Below are positions 22,775-30,677 of a stretch of DNA of 44,171 bases, in pieces. The stretch comes from Oscillospiraceae bacterium. Its GTDB lineage: Bacteria > Bacillota > Clostridia > Oscillospirales > Ruminococcaceae. The notes under the pieces were generated by a model. The model was not told the origin of the DNA, ran no database searches, and saw only the letters and a list, made by a program, of their open reading frames with translations. A program made the translations under genes and the position numbers. The stretch spans positions 1 through 44,171 of the forward strand of contig JAGBAZ010000025.1 of assembly GCA_018110905.1 (NCBI GenBank), written 5' to 3'. Position 1 is the first letter of the stretch. Each line of letters begins with the position of its first letter.

Positions 22775-24838
22775 ATGTCGGAAGAAAAACTTTCTCTTTT
22801 AAATAAAATCAAATATTCCGAATTAATTTCGATTATATATATCCCTTTTACTGTATTTTTTCTTGAACTTGCACTCAGGATAAAATGTAAAATTGAACTT
22901 TTTTCATTTTTTGTTCCGGTTTTGTTTTTTTCTCTTGCTTTCGGTCTTTTTTTAAGTTTTGTTTCTCTCTTTCCGAAAAAGGAGATTTTCAGAAAAACAA
23001 CAGGCGCTGTTTTTACTTTTATTCTTTGTCTTTATTATACTGTTGAAGCTTTTGTAAACGGAAGTTATCAGGTTTTTATGACCTTGGATTCCATCGCCAA
23101 AGGTACGGGCGGAGTCCTCACAGATTTTTCCGATGCTTTTTTCAAAGCTGTAACCGGTGGACTACCTGCAATTATTGCAATGTTTCTTCCTTTTATAATA
23201 TTTATTTTTCTGATTTATAAAAAATTCGATTATTCTGTTTCCGAAGAAAAAAGGACATCGGCTCTTATTTTTGTTTTTGCTGCATTTATGATTTTTTCCG
23301 TTGCCGGAGCAAAAATTGTTCGAAGCGACAACACAATGCTTGGATTTTATCAGAATGCATATAACTTTGATAATGCCGTAAAATCCTTCGGACTTATCAC
23401 CGGAACAAGACTTGATTTAAAATACGGTGTTTTCGGTAACCCTTCCGATGATGATTTTATCATTGAAGAACCGGAAACCCCGGAAGTTATGCCAAAGCCT
23501 GTGCCGGATAACACGGAAATAAGCGAAGAAGCTGAACCCGAGATAGTTTACAACATTCTTGACATTGACTTTGATACTGTTATTGCACAGGAAACCAACA
23601 GTTCTCTTGTCAATGTCCACAAATATATTTCAAGCCTTTCCGGAACAATGCAAAATGAATATACAGGTCTTTTCAAAGGTAAAAACCTTATTTTGATTGC
23701 CGCAGAATCTTTTTCCAAAGAAATCATAAATCCGGATCTTACTCCTACTCTTTACAGACTTTATGAAAATGGTTTTACTTTTAATGATTATTATCAGCCC
23801 ACCTGGGGAGGAAGCACTTCCACCGGTGAATTTTCGATTTTTACCGGAATAATCCCGACTTCCGGCGTTGGAAGTATTCTTAAACTTACCGAAGGCAGCA
23901 CAGATTTTACCATAGGAAACAAGCTTATGGAAGAAGGGTATTTTTCTGCTTCATATCACAACGGATCTTTTGATTATTACAGCAGAAATATTACCCATAC
24001 CAAGCTCGGATATGAAACTTTTGAGGCTTTCGGAAACGGACTTGAAGAAAAAATGAGCACCCTTTACTGGCCCGCCAGCGACCTTGAACTTTTTGAGGGA
24101 ACAATTTCCGATTATATCGATAAAGAACCTTTTTCCGTTTATTACATGACCGTAAGCGGACACGGTTTTTACACCGGTTTTAACCACGCAATGGCTGCCA
24201 AAAACCGGGAATTTGTGAAAGAACTCCCCTATTCTACCACCGTTCAATCCTATATTGCGGCGAATCTTGAACTTGAGCATGCTCTTTCTTTCCTTGTATC
24301 CGAGCTTGAAAAAGCAGATATCGCAGACGATACTGTTATCGTGCTCACTTCCGACCATTATCCCTATGCTCTTGAAAAAGGCGAAAGCTGGGGCAACGAA
24401 GAAGATTATCTTTCTGAACTTTATGGATTTACATATACCGATAACCCTGGACGTGATCACAACGCTTTGATAATCTGGTCCGGATGCCTTGAAAACGAAT
24501 ATGCCGATATGAGAACAGATGTTAATGAACCAACCTATTCCCTGGATATTCTTCCCACCCTTTGCAATCTTTTCGGGGTTCCTTACGATTCAAGACTTCT
24601 TGTCGGCCGCGATGTTTTTTCCGATTCGGAAGCAATTGTAATATGGCCGGATTATAACTGGAAAACAAAGTTTGGATATTATAACTATACGACCCGAAAA
24701 TTTGTTCCCGTTTCAGAAGAAATTTCCGTTGAAGAAAGTTATATTGAAAATATAAATAACATTGTAAAAAATAAAATTGCATATTCAAAAGCCGTTCTTA
24801 ATTATAATTATTTTGATATAATTGAAAAATTTGAATAA
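22775..24838 (+). CDS. LTA-synthase-family sulfatase-like membrane protein
   Basis: This 687-residue protein has about five N-terminal transmembrane segments (within 15-180), then a linker and an extracellular alkaline-phosphatase-superfamily domain. Relative to LtaS, the metal ligand Glu lies in AAESFS (Glu311), the catalytic Thr in GGSTSTGEF (Thr348), and an Asp-His pair in LTSDHYPY. Such enzymes transfer glycerol phosphate from phosphatidylglycerol to build lipoteichoic acid or similar glycolipid polymers on the outer face of the membrane. Which polymer is made is not clear. The AGAAGTG ribosome binding site is weak. It is the only host gene between the two integrated elements. Confidence 0.9.
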   Translation: MSEEKLSLLNKIKYSELISIIYIPFTVFFLELALRIKCKIELFSFFVPVLFFSLAFGLFLSFVSLFPKKEIFRKTTGAVFTFILCLYYTVEAFVNGSYQVFMTLDSIAKGTGGVLTDFSDAFFKAVTGGLPAIIAMFLPFIIFIFLIYKKFDYSVSEEKRTSALIFVFAAFMIFSVAGAKIVRSDNTMLGFYQNAYNFDNAVKSFGLITGTRLDLKYGVFGNPSDDDFIIEEPETPEVMPKPVPDNTEISEEAEPEIVYNILDIDFDTVIAQETNSSLVNVHKYISSLSGTMQNEYTGLFKGKNLILIAAESFSKEIINPDLTPTLYRLYENGFTFNDYYQPTWGGSTSTGEFSIFTGIIPTSGVGSILKLTEGSTDFTIGNKLMEEGYFSASYHNGSFDYYSRNITHTKLGYETFEAFGNGLEEKMSTLYWPASDLELFEGTISDYIDKEPFSVYYMTVSGHGFYTGFNHAMAAKNREFVKELPYSTTVQSYIAANLELEHALSFLVSELEKADIADDTVIVLTSDHYPYALEKGESWGNEEDYLSELYGFTYTDNPGRDHNALIIWSGCLENEYADMRTDVNEPTYSLDILPTLCNLFGVPYDSRLLVGRDVFSDSEAIVIWPDYNWKTKFGYYNYTTRKFVPVSEEISVEESYIENINNIVKNKIAYSKAVLNYNYFDIIEKFE

Positions 24839-24864
24839 TTTTTGCAAAAATTTGAAAATAATGC

Positions 24865-24893
24865 TTGCATTTTAATTCGGCCTATGCTATAAT
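24865..24893 (+). promoter_or_regulatory. Promoter of tRNA-Pro
   Basis: TTGCAT (24865-24870), a 17-bp spacer and TATAAT (24888-24893) lie 23 nt before the tRNA. Confidence 0.7.
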
Positions 24894-24916
24894 AACCCTT
24901 GCTGACGTAACAGCAT

Positions 24917-24992
24917 CTGGGTGTGGCGCAGTTGGTAGCGCGCTACCTTGGGGTGGTAGAGGCCGTGGGTTCAAGTCCCGTCACTCAGACCA
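24917..24992 (+). tRNA. tRNA-Pro (anticodon GGG)
   Basis: The 76-nt gene has a CTGGGTG/CACTCAG acceptor stem with one G-T pair and a GCGC/GCGC D stem. The CTACC/GGTAG anticodon stem holds loop TTGGGGT, giving anticodon GGG for codon CCC. The T-loop is TTCAAGT and CCA is encoded. Its 3' part is the left att of element 2. Confidence 0.93.
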
Positions 24993-24994
24993 AA
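24948..24994 (+). repeat. attL of element 2 (47-bp direct repeat)
   Basis: It is identical to 28349-28395. It runs from the anticodon loop of tRNA-Pro to 2 nt past CCA. Confidence 0.95.
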
Positions 24995-24995
24995 C

Positions 24996-25035
24996 AAAAA
25001 AAGACCGTTTAATCGCAAGATTAAGCGGTTTTTTT
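24996..25035 (+). terminator. Element-borne terminator behind tRNA-Pro
   Basis: ACCGTTTAATC and GATTAAGCGGT form an 11-bp stem with one T-G pair and a GCAA loop, followed by seven T. Confidence 0.85.
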
Positions 25036-25094
25036 GTTATATACAGATATTTTCAAATCATCAAAAATAAGCGAAAAAACGGCAACTTTATTTT

Positions 25095-26039
25095 TCAAGT
25101 TAGAGAGAAAACGCCCTCAAATTTAGCTGAAATTGCTTTCTTTCGTGTGTTCTTCCAATGAACATATATATTCATTGTTGTTTCAATATCATCGTGACGA
25201 AGCCATATTCTAACTTCGTCCATAGGCATTTCCATATCAAATAAAATGCTTGCTGTACTATGGCGTAAATCGTGAAAACGCATTTTTTTAAATCCCATTT
25301 TCAATAATCGTCTTTCAAATCCTCTTGTCATACAGTCAGGGCGCATTACTTTATCCTTTTTACTGTTGAGGAATAAATATTCAGAGCCTTGAGGATTCCG
25401 AGCCTTTAATGAAAGAAGCATTTCCCGAACATCGGGAAACATATCAAATGAACTATGGCTTGAAAAAGTTTTTGTATTGTCGCTTGCTTCAATGGTAAGA
25501 CTTTTGACAACTGTATGCTCAATTCTGATTTCATTATTTGCAAAATCTATTGCAGACCATTTGAGCCCTAAAACCTCTGAACGGCGCAAACCATAATATA
25601 AAGCAAGAACAACTGCTTCATACAGATAATGCCCTTTAAAAGCTTCTATAAGCTTATGCGCTTCTTCCGTGCTCAACATAACAGTTCTTTTTGTATATAT
25701 GGATTTTGCACGCTTTAAGCGGACGCACGCAGCAGGATTTGCGGATAGATATTCAAATATCACAGCTTTATTCAAAGCCTGTTTTATTATGCTCAAATGC
25801 TTGCTCACCGAAGCACGAGAAAGACCACCGCTTTTTCCGTCAAGCCTTCCGCCTTTCAGTTTGTAGTTCACATAATTTTGAACATCACGAGCCTTGATAT
25901 TTTCCAGTATCGGAGCATTTACGGAAAACCACGGTATAATATGGCTATTTATATAATTTGTCATAGCTTCGTATGTAGAAAGCTTCAATTCTGCTTTTTC
26001 ATCTGCAAGCCATTCAGTAAAAAAATCTGCTGTTTTCAT
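25095..26039 (-). CDS. Tyrosine integrase of element 2
   Basis: The 314-residue recombinase has a core-binding domain (about 1-110) and a complete catalytic set: Arg152 in YGLRRSE, His256 and Arg259 in FHDLRHS, His282, and the Tyr292 nucleophile in TMNIYVH. The usual LGH before the last His is LRH here. It is shorter than the element 1 integrase because it lacks the N-terminal arm-binding extension. Its ribosome binding site AAGGTG overlaps the rep stop codon 9 bp upstream, so it is probably coupled to rep. It lies next to attL in tRNA-Pro. Confidence 0.94.
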   Translation of the reverse strand: MKTADFFTEWLADEKAELKLSTYEAMTNYINSHIIPWFSVNAPILENIKARDVQNYVNYKLKGGRLDGKSGGLSRASVSKHLSIIKQALNKAVIFEYLSANPAACVRLKRAKSIYTKRTVMLSTEEAHKLIEAFKGHYLYEAVVLALYYGLRRSEVLGLKWSAIDFANNEIRIEHTVVKSLTIEASDNTKTFSSHSSFDMFPDVREMLLSLKARNPQGSEYLFLNSKKDKVMRPDCMTRGFERRLLKMGFKKMRFHDLRHSTASILFDMEMPMDEVRIWLRHDDIETTMNIYVHWKNTRKKAISAKFEGVFSLT

Positions 26040-26048
26040 TTCAACACC

Positions 26049-26861
26049 TTAAAATATAGCACCCTTAACCAGTTCTTCATTTTCTTTTGAGTAGTCGAGC
26101 CAAGCTATAGAACAATAATCATTTTGAAAAGATGGCTCAAAATCAACAAGCGGAAAACCCCTTTTTATTATTTCAGCTTTTTTTAATCCAAGTGAGTGAA
26201 AATAAGTATTTTTATTAAGTTCAGTAACACCCGAATTCATACTTTTTGTTATGTACTTTGTGATATATTTTGAAACCGCCTCGTGATTTTTAATAGGTTC
26301 CAAATCACAAAAACCAAACTTATTATAATAATCAAGCCAGTTATAAACGACTTCACCTTTTTTTACCTTTTCAGCTATCTTTTTACCCATAACATCACCG
26401 ATTTTAAATTGATGTAACAATTCAACTGGCAGACCGTGAATTAAACCGTGCATATGCCAATTTTCATTATCTTCGTGATGTTCCGGTATCAGCAGATAAG
26501 CCAAATCTTTTAAGCCGTATTTTTTACGCATATACTTGAAAAAATCTTTAATTTCTTTTCTAAACTTGTCCAAGTCGGAGCGATTTTTTATAACTTTATT
26601 TTCATCTAATGTTGCTGTGAAAAATAGTTCCCAAGGATTACAAAAAGCGAGTTCGAAAACTGTGTTTTTACTTCTTATAATACTTTCCTCTATTTTTTCA
26701 TCATTTACAGTTCCGCGTATTGCTTTAACTTCGCTATCGTCTTCGATACCTGCGGTTCTCAAACAACGCATTGTTGTAATTTTTATTTTTTTATAATCAC
26801 CATATCCAAACAGTTTTACAACAGCTTGATTATATTTATATTTAGTATCGACTAAAGGCAT
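26049..26861 (-). CDS. HUH replication initiator, G2P/ORF2-like
   Basis: I start this 270-residue protein at the ATG preceded by GAGGTG at 7 nt; a GTG five codons upstream contains that ribosome binding site. Motif I is PWELFFTATL (about 76-85). Motif II is WHMHGLIHG (His136 and His138), and motif III is SKYITKYITK with two Tyr (199 and 203). There is no helicase domain. This layout is that of rolling-circle initiators of filamentous and microvirus-type phages and related plasmids. It should nick and religate the element's origin and would depend on a host helicase. Confidence 0.85.
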   Translation of the reverse strand: MPLVDTKYKYNQAVVKLFGYGDYKKIKITTMRCLRTAGIEDDSEVKAIRGTVNDEKIEESIIRSKNTVFELAFCNPWELFFTATLDENKVIKNRSDLDKFRKEIKDFFKYMRKKYGLKDLAYLLIPEHHEDNENWHMHGLIHGLPVELLHQFKIGDVMGKKIAEKVKKGEVVYNWLDYYNKFGFCDLEPIKNHEAVSKYITKYITKSMNSGVTELNKNTYFHSLGLKKAEIIKRGFPLVDFEPSFQNDYCSIAWLDYSKENEELVKGAIF

Positions 26862-26953
26862 AAGAAAGCACCTCACAATATACAGAGAGAGAGGCGTAAG
26901 CCATAAGAGAAGATATTTATTTCCCAGATGTGTTAGTTAGTCAAGTATGGAGC

Positions 26954-26993
26954 AACCACCCCTGCGCGGTATTTATCCGCGCATAGGGCGGTT
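26954..26993. repeat. Strong GC-rich hairpin upstream of element 2 rep
   Basis: TGCGCGG (26963-26969) and CCGCGCA (26977-26983) pair around an AT loop. Outer arms AACCACCC and GGGCGGTT extend the stem with one mismatch. There is no T-tract. It is a candidate double-strand origin, placed about 90 bp upstream of rep. Confidence 0.6.
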
Positions 26994-27006
26994 ATAATAT
27001 GGAAGA

Positions 27007-27258
27007 TTATGGCGTAACGGATAGCTCACAAACAGTTCTATCAATTTCCGTAAACTGTACTGGAACATATTGGTAAAGGTCATAATTGATAGCTTCTTCC
27101 GGAAGGTTCGCAAAACATCTCGAAAAATTATCTATGAACTCTGCTTTATCGGAAGCATAGAAGCCTGAGAAACCTACTCCCTCTGGAAGTTCATAATAAA
27201 CAAGAAAATGCGTATTTTCCTCTACTTTACAAGGAAGTGTGACTTTGACATTGTACAT
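27007..27258 (-). CDS. Small protein of element 2, unknown
   Basis: This 83-residue acidic, aromatic-rich protein has no motif I recognise. AAGGGG lies 8 nt before the ATG. It follows the 62-aa gene by 13 nt, so the pair is an operon that continues towards rep. Similar small genes ahead of rep in such elements are usually uncharacterised. Confidence 0.7.
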   Translation of the reverse strand: MYNVKVTLPCKVEENTHFLVYYELPEGVGFSGFYASDKAEFIDNFSRCFANLPEEAINYDLYQYVPVQFTEIDRTVCELSVTP

Positions 27259-27271
27259 AAAATAACCCCTT

Positions 27272-27460
27272 TCAAAGAATATTTTTTGCTTCTGTTACAA
27301 TGTAGGTATATACAAACTCTCTGCACATATTAAGCGCAGGATTTGAATAACAAAATCTGTTATGTATGCGGACAGCAAACCCACCTTTAATTGAACATAT
27401 TGAAATAACATCACCATCTATTGTGTAGTATTCATCAATTAACAGATAACAGTTTTTCAT
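27272..27460 (-). CDS. Small protein of element 2, unknown
   Basis: This 62-residue protein is the first gene of the element's minus-strand operon. It lies directly behind the repressed promoter, in the position where other small elements keep their earliest gene. GGAGCTGATTTC precedes the ATG. The protein has short predicted beta strands and three Cys; no family is recognised. Confidence 0.65.
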   Translation of the reverse strand: MKNCYLLIDEYYTIDGDVISICSIKGGFAVRIHNRFCYSNPALNMCREFVYTYIVTEAKNIL

Positions 27461-27485
27461 GAAATCAGCTCCAATTTACACGATT

Positions 27486-27629
27486 TGTAGAATAGTTCTA
27501 CATTTTGTAACATAATAATATCATTAAATTTGCTATATTTCAAGTGAAATTCTACAATTTGTGGATATTCTGCAAATTTCAGCATTATAAACAAATTTTG
27601 TTGCATTTCTTGTCAAAATAGTATATACT
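27486..27629. promoter_or_regulatory. Divergent promoters and palindromic operators of element 2
   Basis: Minus-strand promoter: TTGAAA (27538-27543), a 17-bp spacer and TATTAT (27515-27520). Just downstream lies the perfect palindrome TGTAGAA-TAG-TTCTACA (27486-27502). Plus-strand promoter: TTGCAT (27601-27606), a 17-bp spacer and TATACT (27624-27629). Between them lie a half site TTCTACA (27550-27556) and the related TGTGGA-TAT-TCTGCA. This is a lysogeny-like switch controlled by the XRE protein. Confidence 0.7.
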
Positions 27630-27649
27630 TGTGCATAGGGAGTGATAAA

Positions 27650-28081
27650 ATGGAAAAGCAGAACAGTATAATCGAAGCATTTAAAGAAACCTATAATAAA
27701 AGTTTAGAAACCGGGTTAGAATACAACAAAGAATTTAAAGAGCGCAAAAAAATGATTGCTGATAGACTTAAAGAATTAAGAACCGAAAAAGATTTCACAC
27801 AAGAAGACGTGGCTAAAAAAATAAAAATAAATCGCACAACTTATGCAGGATACGAAGCAGAAAGAACAGAGCCTAATGCAGAAGTATTAACAAGACTTGC
27901 CATTTTGTATGATGTTTCTATGGATTATATTTGCAAATTAACCGATAATCGTTTTGGAAGATATTCAAGCGAGAAACCAAAAGAGGAAACAACCGAAAGC
28001 AACAGAGAAGATATCAAAGCAAAAGTGGATAATATGCAAAATCAATTAAATGAAATAAAAAAAGAAATAGAAAACCTCTAA
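27650..28081 (+). CDS. XRE-family repressor of element 2
   Basis: From the ATG preceded by AGGGAGTGA this is a 143-residue protein; a longer reading would begin inside the -10 box. A Lys/Glu-rich helical N-terminus (1-38) precedes an XRE helix-turn-helix (about 42-100) with FTQEDVAKKIKINRTTYAGYE. A charged, coiled-coil-like tail (about 115-143) probably mediates oligomerisation. It is divergent from the replication/integration operon and flanked by palindromic operators. It is therefore the likely repressor of element 2. Confidence 0.88.
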   Translation: MEKQNSIIEAFKETYNKSLETGLEYNKEFKERKKMIADRLKELRTEKDFTQEDVAKKIKINRTTYAGYEAERTEPNAEVLTRLAILYDVSMDYICKLTDNRFGRYSSEKPKEETTESNREDIKAKVDNMQNQLNEIKKEIENL

Positions 28082-28082
28082 T

Positions 28083-28131
28083 AAAAAAACGGCAGCAGAA
28101 CCTCTCATGCTTCGAGGATCTGTGCCGTTTT
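28083..28131 (+). terminator. Terminator of the element 2 repressor gene
   Basis: AAAACGGCA, CAGA and CCTC pair with GAGG, TCTG and GCCGTTTT in an interrupted but long stem, ending in T-rich sequence right after the stop codon. Confidence 0.75.
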
Positions 28132-28139
28132 CTATAACA

Positions 28140-28320
28140 GACTGCGTCTAACTATATTTGGGTGCTAACCTATCGTGGTGCATTGCTAATAAGGCGAATT
28201 ATGCCGTTCCGGTACTTTTCGCAAACCGCTCGACCATATCACAAGGCGGTCAGCATTAGCGGTGCTACTGCTGAATAAAGGGGGCAAGCCCCCTTTACCC
28301 CCTTGCAATATGTTGTGTTT
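28140..28320. repeat. Branched palindromic non-coding region of element 2
   Basis: GCATTGCTAAT pairs with ATTAGCGGTGC over 11 bp with two G-T pairs. It encloses two smaller hairpins (GGC/GCC and ACCGC/GCGGT). A perfect-arm palindrome AAAGGGGGC/GCCCCCTTT follows at about 28278-28296. The layout parallels the distal region of element 1, though the sequences differ. No convincing ORF is present. Confidence 0.5.
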
Positions 28321-28348
28321 TGGAGCAAATGTTGCAAAACTAATCATT

Positions 28349-28395
28349 TTGGGGTGGTAGAGGCCGTGGGTTCAAGTCCCGTCACTCAGACCAAA
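28349..28395 (+). repeat. attR of element 2 (47-bp direct repeat)
   Basis: It is an exact copy of 24948-24994 and holds only the 3' part of tRNA-Pro. Confidence 0.95.
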
Positions 28396-28427
28396 ATCCC
28401 GCAGTCGAAAGGCTGCGGGATTTTTTT
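28393..28427 (+). terminator. Original chromosomal terminator of tRNA-Pro
   Basis: AAAATCCCGCAG and CTGCGGGATTTT form a 12-bp stem followed by seven T, directly after attR. Confidence 0.85.
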
Positions 28428-28467
28428 ATTATTGATTTTAATGGATAAACTTGCAGCAGGAGGAAAA

Positions 28468-30195
28468 ATGAAAAAGGAAAACTTTGCTGATTTATATACA
28501 GAAGAAGGCGAAAAACTTTCCGGAACGCCTTGGAGCACATATCCCCGCCCACAGATGAAAAGAGATTCTTTTTTCTGTCTTAACGGAGAATGGGAATTCT
28601 GCACCGCCAGAAACAGTGCCGTTCCCGGTTTCTTCGGCGAAAAAATAATCGTTCCCTTTCCTCCCCAATCGCTTCTTTCCGGTCTGCACAGAGAAATTCC
28701 CGAAAGCGATTATCTGTTTTACAGAAGGACTTTTACTCTTCCGGAAAATTTCAACCGCGGAAAAGTTATTCTTCATTTCGGAGCTGTGGATCAGTTTGCA
28801 GAAGTTTGGTTAAACGGAAAAATAATCGGCGAACACAAAGGCGGTTATGAACATTTTTCATTCGATATAACCGGTTTGCTGAAAGAAGAAAACATTCTTG
28901 TTGTAAAAGCAAAAGACAATATGAGTTCTTTTGTTCTTCCCTACGGAAAACAAAGCGCAAACCGCGGCGGAATGTGGTACACTCCCGTTTCAGGAATCTG
29001 GCAGACGGTCTGGATAGAATCCGTTCCGGAAGAATATATAACTTCTGTCAATATTAAAACCGGAAAAGATTTTGCAGAATTTTCAATCGAGGGTATTTCC
29101 GAAGGAACAATTTCTGTAAAAACCTCGAAAAAGACCATTAAAGAGAGTTTTTCCGAAGGAAAAGCAAGAATCGAAATAAAAAGCCCTAAAATCTGGTCGC
29201 CGAAACATCCCTACCTTTATGAATGCGAAATCTGTGCCGGCGAAGATAAAATCGAAACATATTTTGCTCTCCGCACCCTTTCCATCGAGGAATTCGGCGG
29301 AGTAAAGCGTCTTTGTCTTAACGGAAAACCTTATTTTTTCCATGGGCTTCTTGACCAAGGCTACTGGAGCGACGGAATATTTACCCCCGCCTCTCCGGAA
29401 TCTTATGAAAAAGACATTCTTGCGGCAAAATCCCTTGGTTTCAACACTCTCAGAAAACATATCAAAATTGAGCCGGAGCAGTTTTATTATGACTGCGACA
29501 GACTTGGAATGATCGTTTTCCAGGATATGATAAACAACGGCGATTACAGCTTTTTCCGTGATACTGCTCTTCCGACCGTTGGATTCAAACGCAGGAATGA
29601 CAAAAAGCTTCACCGTGACCCCAAAACAAGAAAAGCTTTCCTTGAAGCAATGGAACAGACAGTTGAGCAGCTCAAAAATCATCCGTGCATCTGTTACTGG
29701 ACAATTTTCAACGAAGGATGGGGCCAGTTTGACAGCACATCTGCTTATCATAAAATGAAGGAACTTGATGACAGCAGATTTATCGGTTCAACTTCCGGCT
29801 GGTTCAAAGGCGGCGAAAGCGACGTTGAAAGCGAACATTGCTATTTCAAGCCGTTCAAAATGAAAAAAAGCAAACTTCCTTTTGTCCTTACGGAATTCGG
29901 CGGATATGCATTTGCCCCAAAAGACCATGTTTTCAATCCCGACAACGAATACGGTTACAAAAAATTCAAAAGCCGTGAAGAACTTGTTTCCGGTGTTATA
30001 GAACTTTATGAGCATGATATAATTCCGGCGGTCAAAAACGGACTTTGCGCCGCAATTTATACCCAGGTTTCGGACGTTGAAGACGAAACCAACGGCATTT
30101 TGAGTTATGACCGAAAAGTGCTAAAAATAAAACCGGAAGAATTTCTCCCGGTTTCCGAAAAAATATATGAAGAAATAAAAAACGCAGGTCAATGA
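28468..30195 (+). CDS. Glycoside hydrolase family 2 protein
   Basis: The start is the ATG behind CAGGAGGA, giving 575 residues; a longer in-frame reading would start inside attR and is an artefact. Domains in order are a jelly-roll sugar-binding domain (about 35-185, YRRTFTLP, VWLNGKIIGEH), an immunoglobulin-like domain (about 190-275) and a TIM barrel (about 280-575). The acid/base Glu416 lies in FNEGWGQ and the nucleophile Glu476 in LTEFGGY. The family includes beta-galactosidases, beta-glucuronidases and beta-mannosidases; the substrate cannot be read here. There is no signal peptide, so it is cytoplasmic. No transporter is adjacent. Confidence 0.92.
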   Translation: MKKENFADLYTEEGEKLSGTPWSTYPRPQMKRDSFFCLNGEWEFCTARNSAVPGFFGEKIIVPFPPQSLLSGLHREIPESDYLFYRRTFTLPENFNRGKVILHFGAVDQFAEVWLNGKIIGEHKGGYEHFSFDITGLLKEENILVVKAKDNMSSFVLPYGKQSANRGGMWYTPVSGIWQTVWIESVPEEYITSVNIKTGKDFAEFSIEGISEGTISVKTSKKTIKESFSEGKARIEIKSPKIWSPKHPYLYECEICAGEDKIETYFALRTLSIEEFGGVKRLCLNGKPYFFHGLLDQGYWSDGIFTPASPESYEKDILAAKSLGFNTLRKHIKIEPEQFYYDCDRLGMIVFQDMINNGDYSFFRDTALPTVGFKRRNDKKLHRDPKTRKAFLEAMEQTVEQLKNHPCICYWTIFNEGWGQFDSTSAYHKMKELDDSRFIGSTSGWFKGGESDVESEHCYFKPFKMKKSKLPFVLTEFGGYAFAPKDHVFNPDNEYGYKKFKSREELVSGVIELYEHDIIPAVKNGLCAAIYTQVSDVEDETNGILSYDRKVLKIKPEEFLPVSEKIYEEIKNAGQ

Positions 30196-30209
30196 CCTGC
30201 GTTTTTTAT
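30177..30209 (+). terminator. Terminator overlapping the GH2 stop codon
   Basis: ACGCAGGTCA and TGACCTGCGT pair, with A and T runs outside. The GH2 stop TGA lies in the loop and right arm. Confidence 0.85.
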
Positions 30210-30221
30210 GTTTTGATTCAA

Positions 30222-30659
30222 TTATTTTTTGCCGCCGGCCATTTTTGCATTTTTAAATGCGCCGATAGCCATAACTGCGGAACCGCCCATTGTTATACCC
30301 GCAGCAACTACTCCCCAGAACTCTTCATCAAAATTGCTGAACTGGAGCATAAACGCAACGGCAATTACAAAAGCACAGATTGCTTTTACAACTATGCCCC
30401 TTGCTTTGCTGGGGTGGTTGCGGTGGTTGATTCCGTCAACGGCAACAATGAACGCAACTGCGACCATAAGGCAGGTTACAATTGCGGAACCAAAAACGTC
30501 GCCCACCTGTGCCGCCCCGAGATAAGTTCCGACTACAAATACCCAGGAGAAAAACGCGTTGATTCCTCCGGCGATCATAAGAAGGATTGCGCCGTAGAAA
30601 ATCATTTTTGCACCGGGAAGTCTTGGATCAAAAAGTGGTTTTTTTGCTTTCTTTTTCAT
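30222..30659 (-). CDS. Small four-helix membrane protein, unknown
   Basis: This 145-residue protein has a Lys-rich N-terminus and about four hydrophobic segments (near 18-45, 55-80, 88-108 and 115-138), then a Lys-rich end. There are no catalytic motifs and I do not recognise the family. It lies 18 nt downstream of the transketolase C-terminal half on the same strand, so it is probably part of that operon. The ribosome binding site is weak. Confidence 0.7.
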   Translation of the reverse strand: MKKKAKKPLFDPRLPGAKMIFYGAILLMIAGGINAFFSWVFVVGTYLGAAQVGDVFGSAIVTCLMVAVAFIVAVDGINHRNHPSKARGIVVKAICAFVIAVAFMLQFSNFDEEFWGVVAAGITMGGSAVMAIGAFKNAKMAGGKK

Positions 30660-30677
30660 TGGATCTTTGCCTTTCTA

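Larger units (their letters stand above)
24948..28395. mobile_element. Integrated G2P-like Rep element in tRNA-Pro (element 2)
   Basis: Perfect 47-bp direct repeats of the tRNA-Pro 3' end bound the element, and the predicted excised circle is 3401 bp. On the minus strand it encodes two small unknown proteins, a helicase-less HUH Rep and an integrase; on the plus strand it encodes an XRE repressor. The divergent promoter region has palindromic operators. A strong hairpin precedes rep and a branched palindromic region precedes the distal att. Integrase and Rep are not close relatives of those in element 1, so the two elements arrived independently. It resembles a small satellite-like or integrative plasmid; no structural or transfer genes are seen. 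Confidence 0.88.

Noticed and set aside
28349..28395. Second tRNA-Pro gene
   Set aside because: Only the 3' part is present; it is the att duplication of element 2.
28303..28467. N-terminal extension of the GH2 gene through attR
   Set aside because: The extra codons run through the tRNA-derived repeat and a terminator; the ATG at 28468 has CAGGAGGA.
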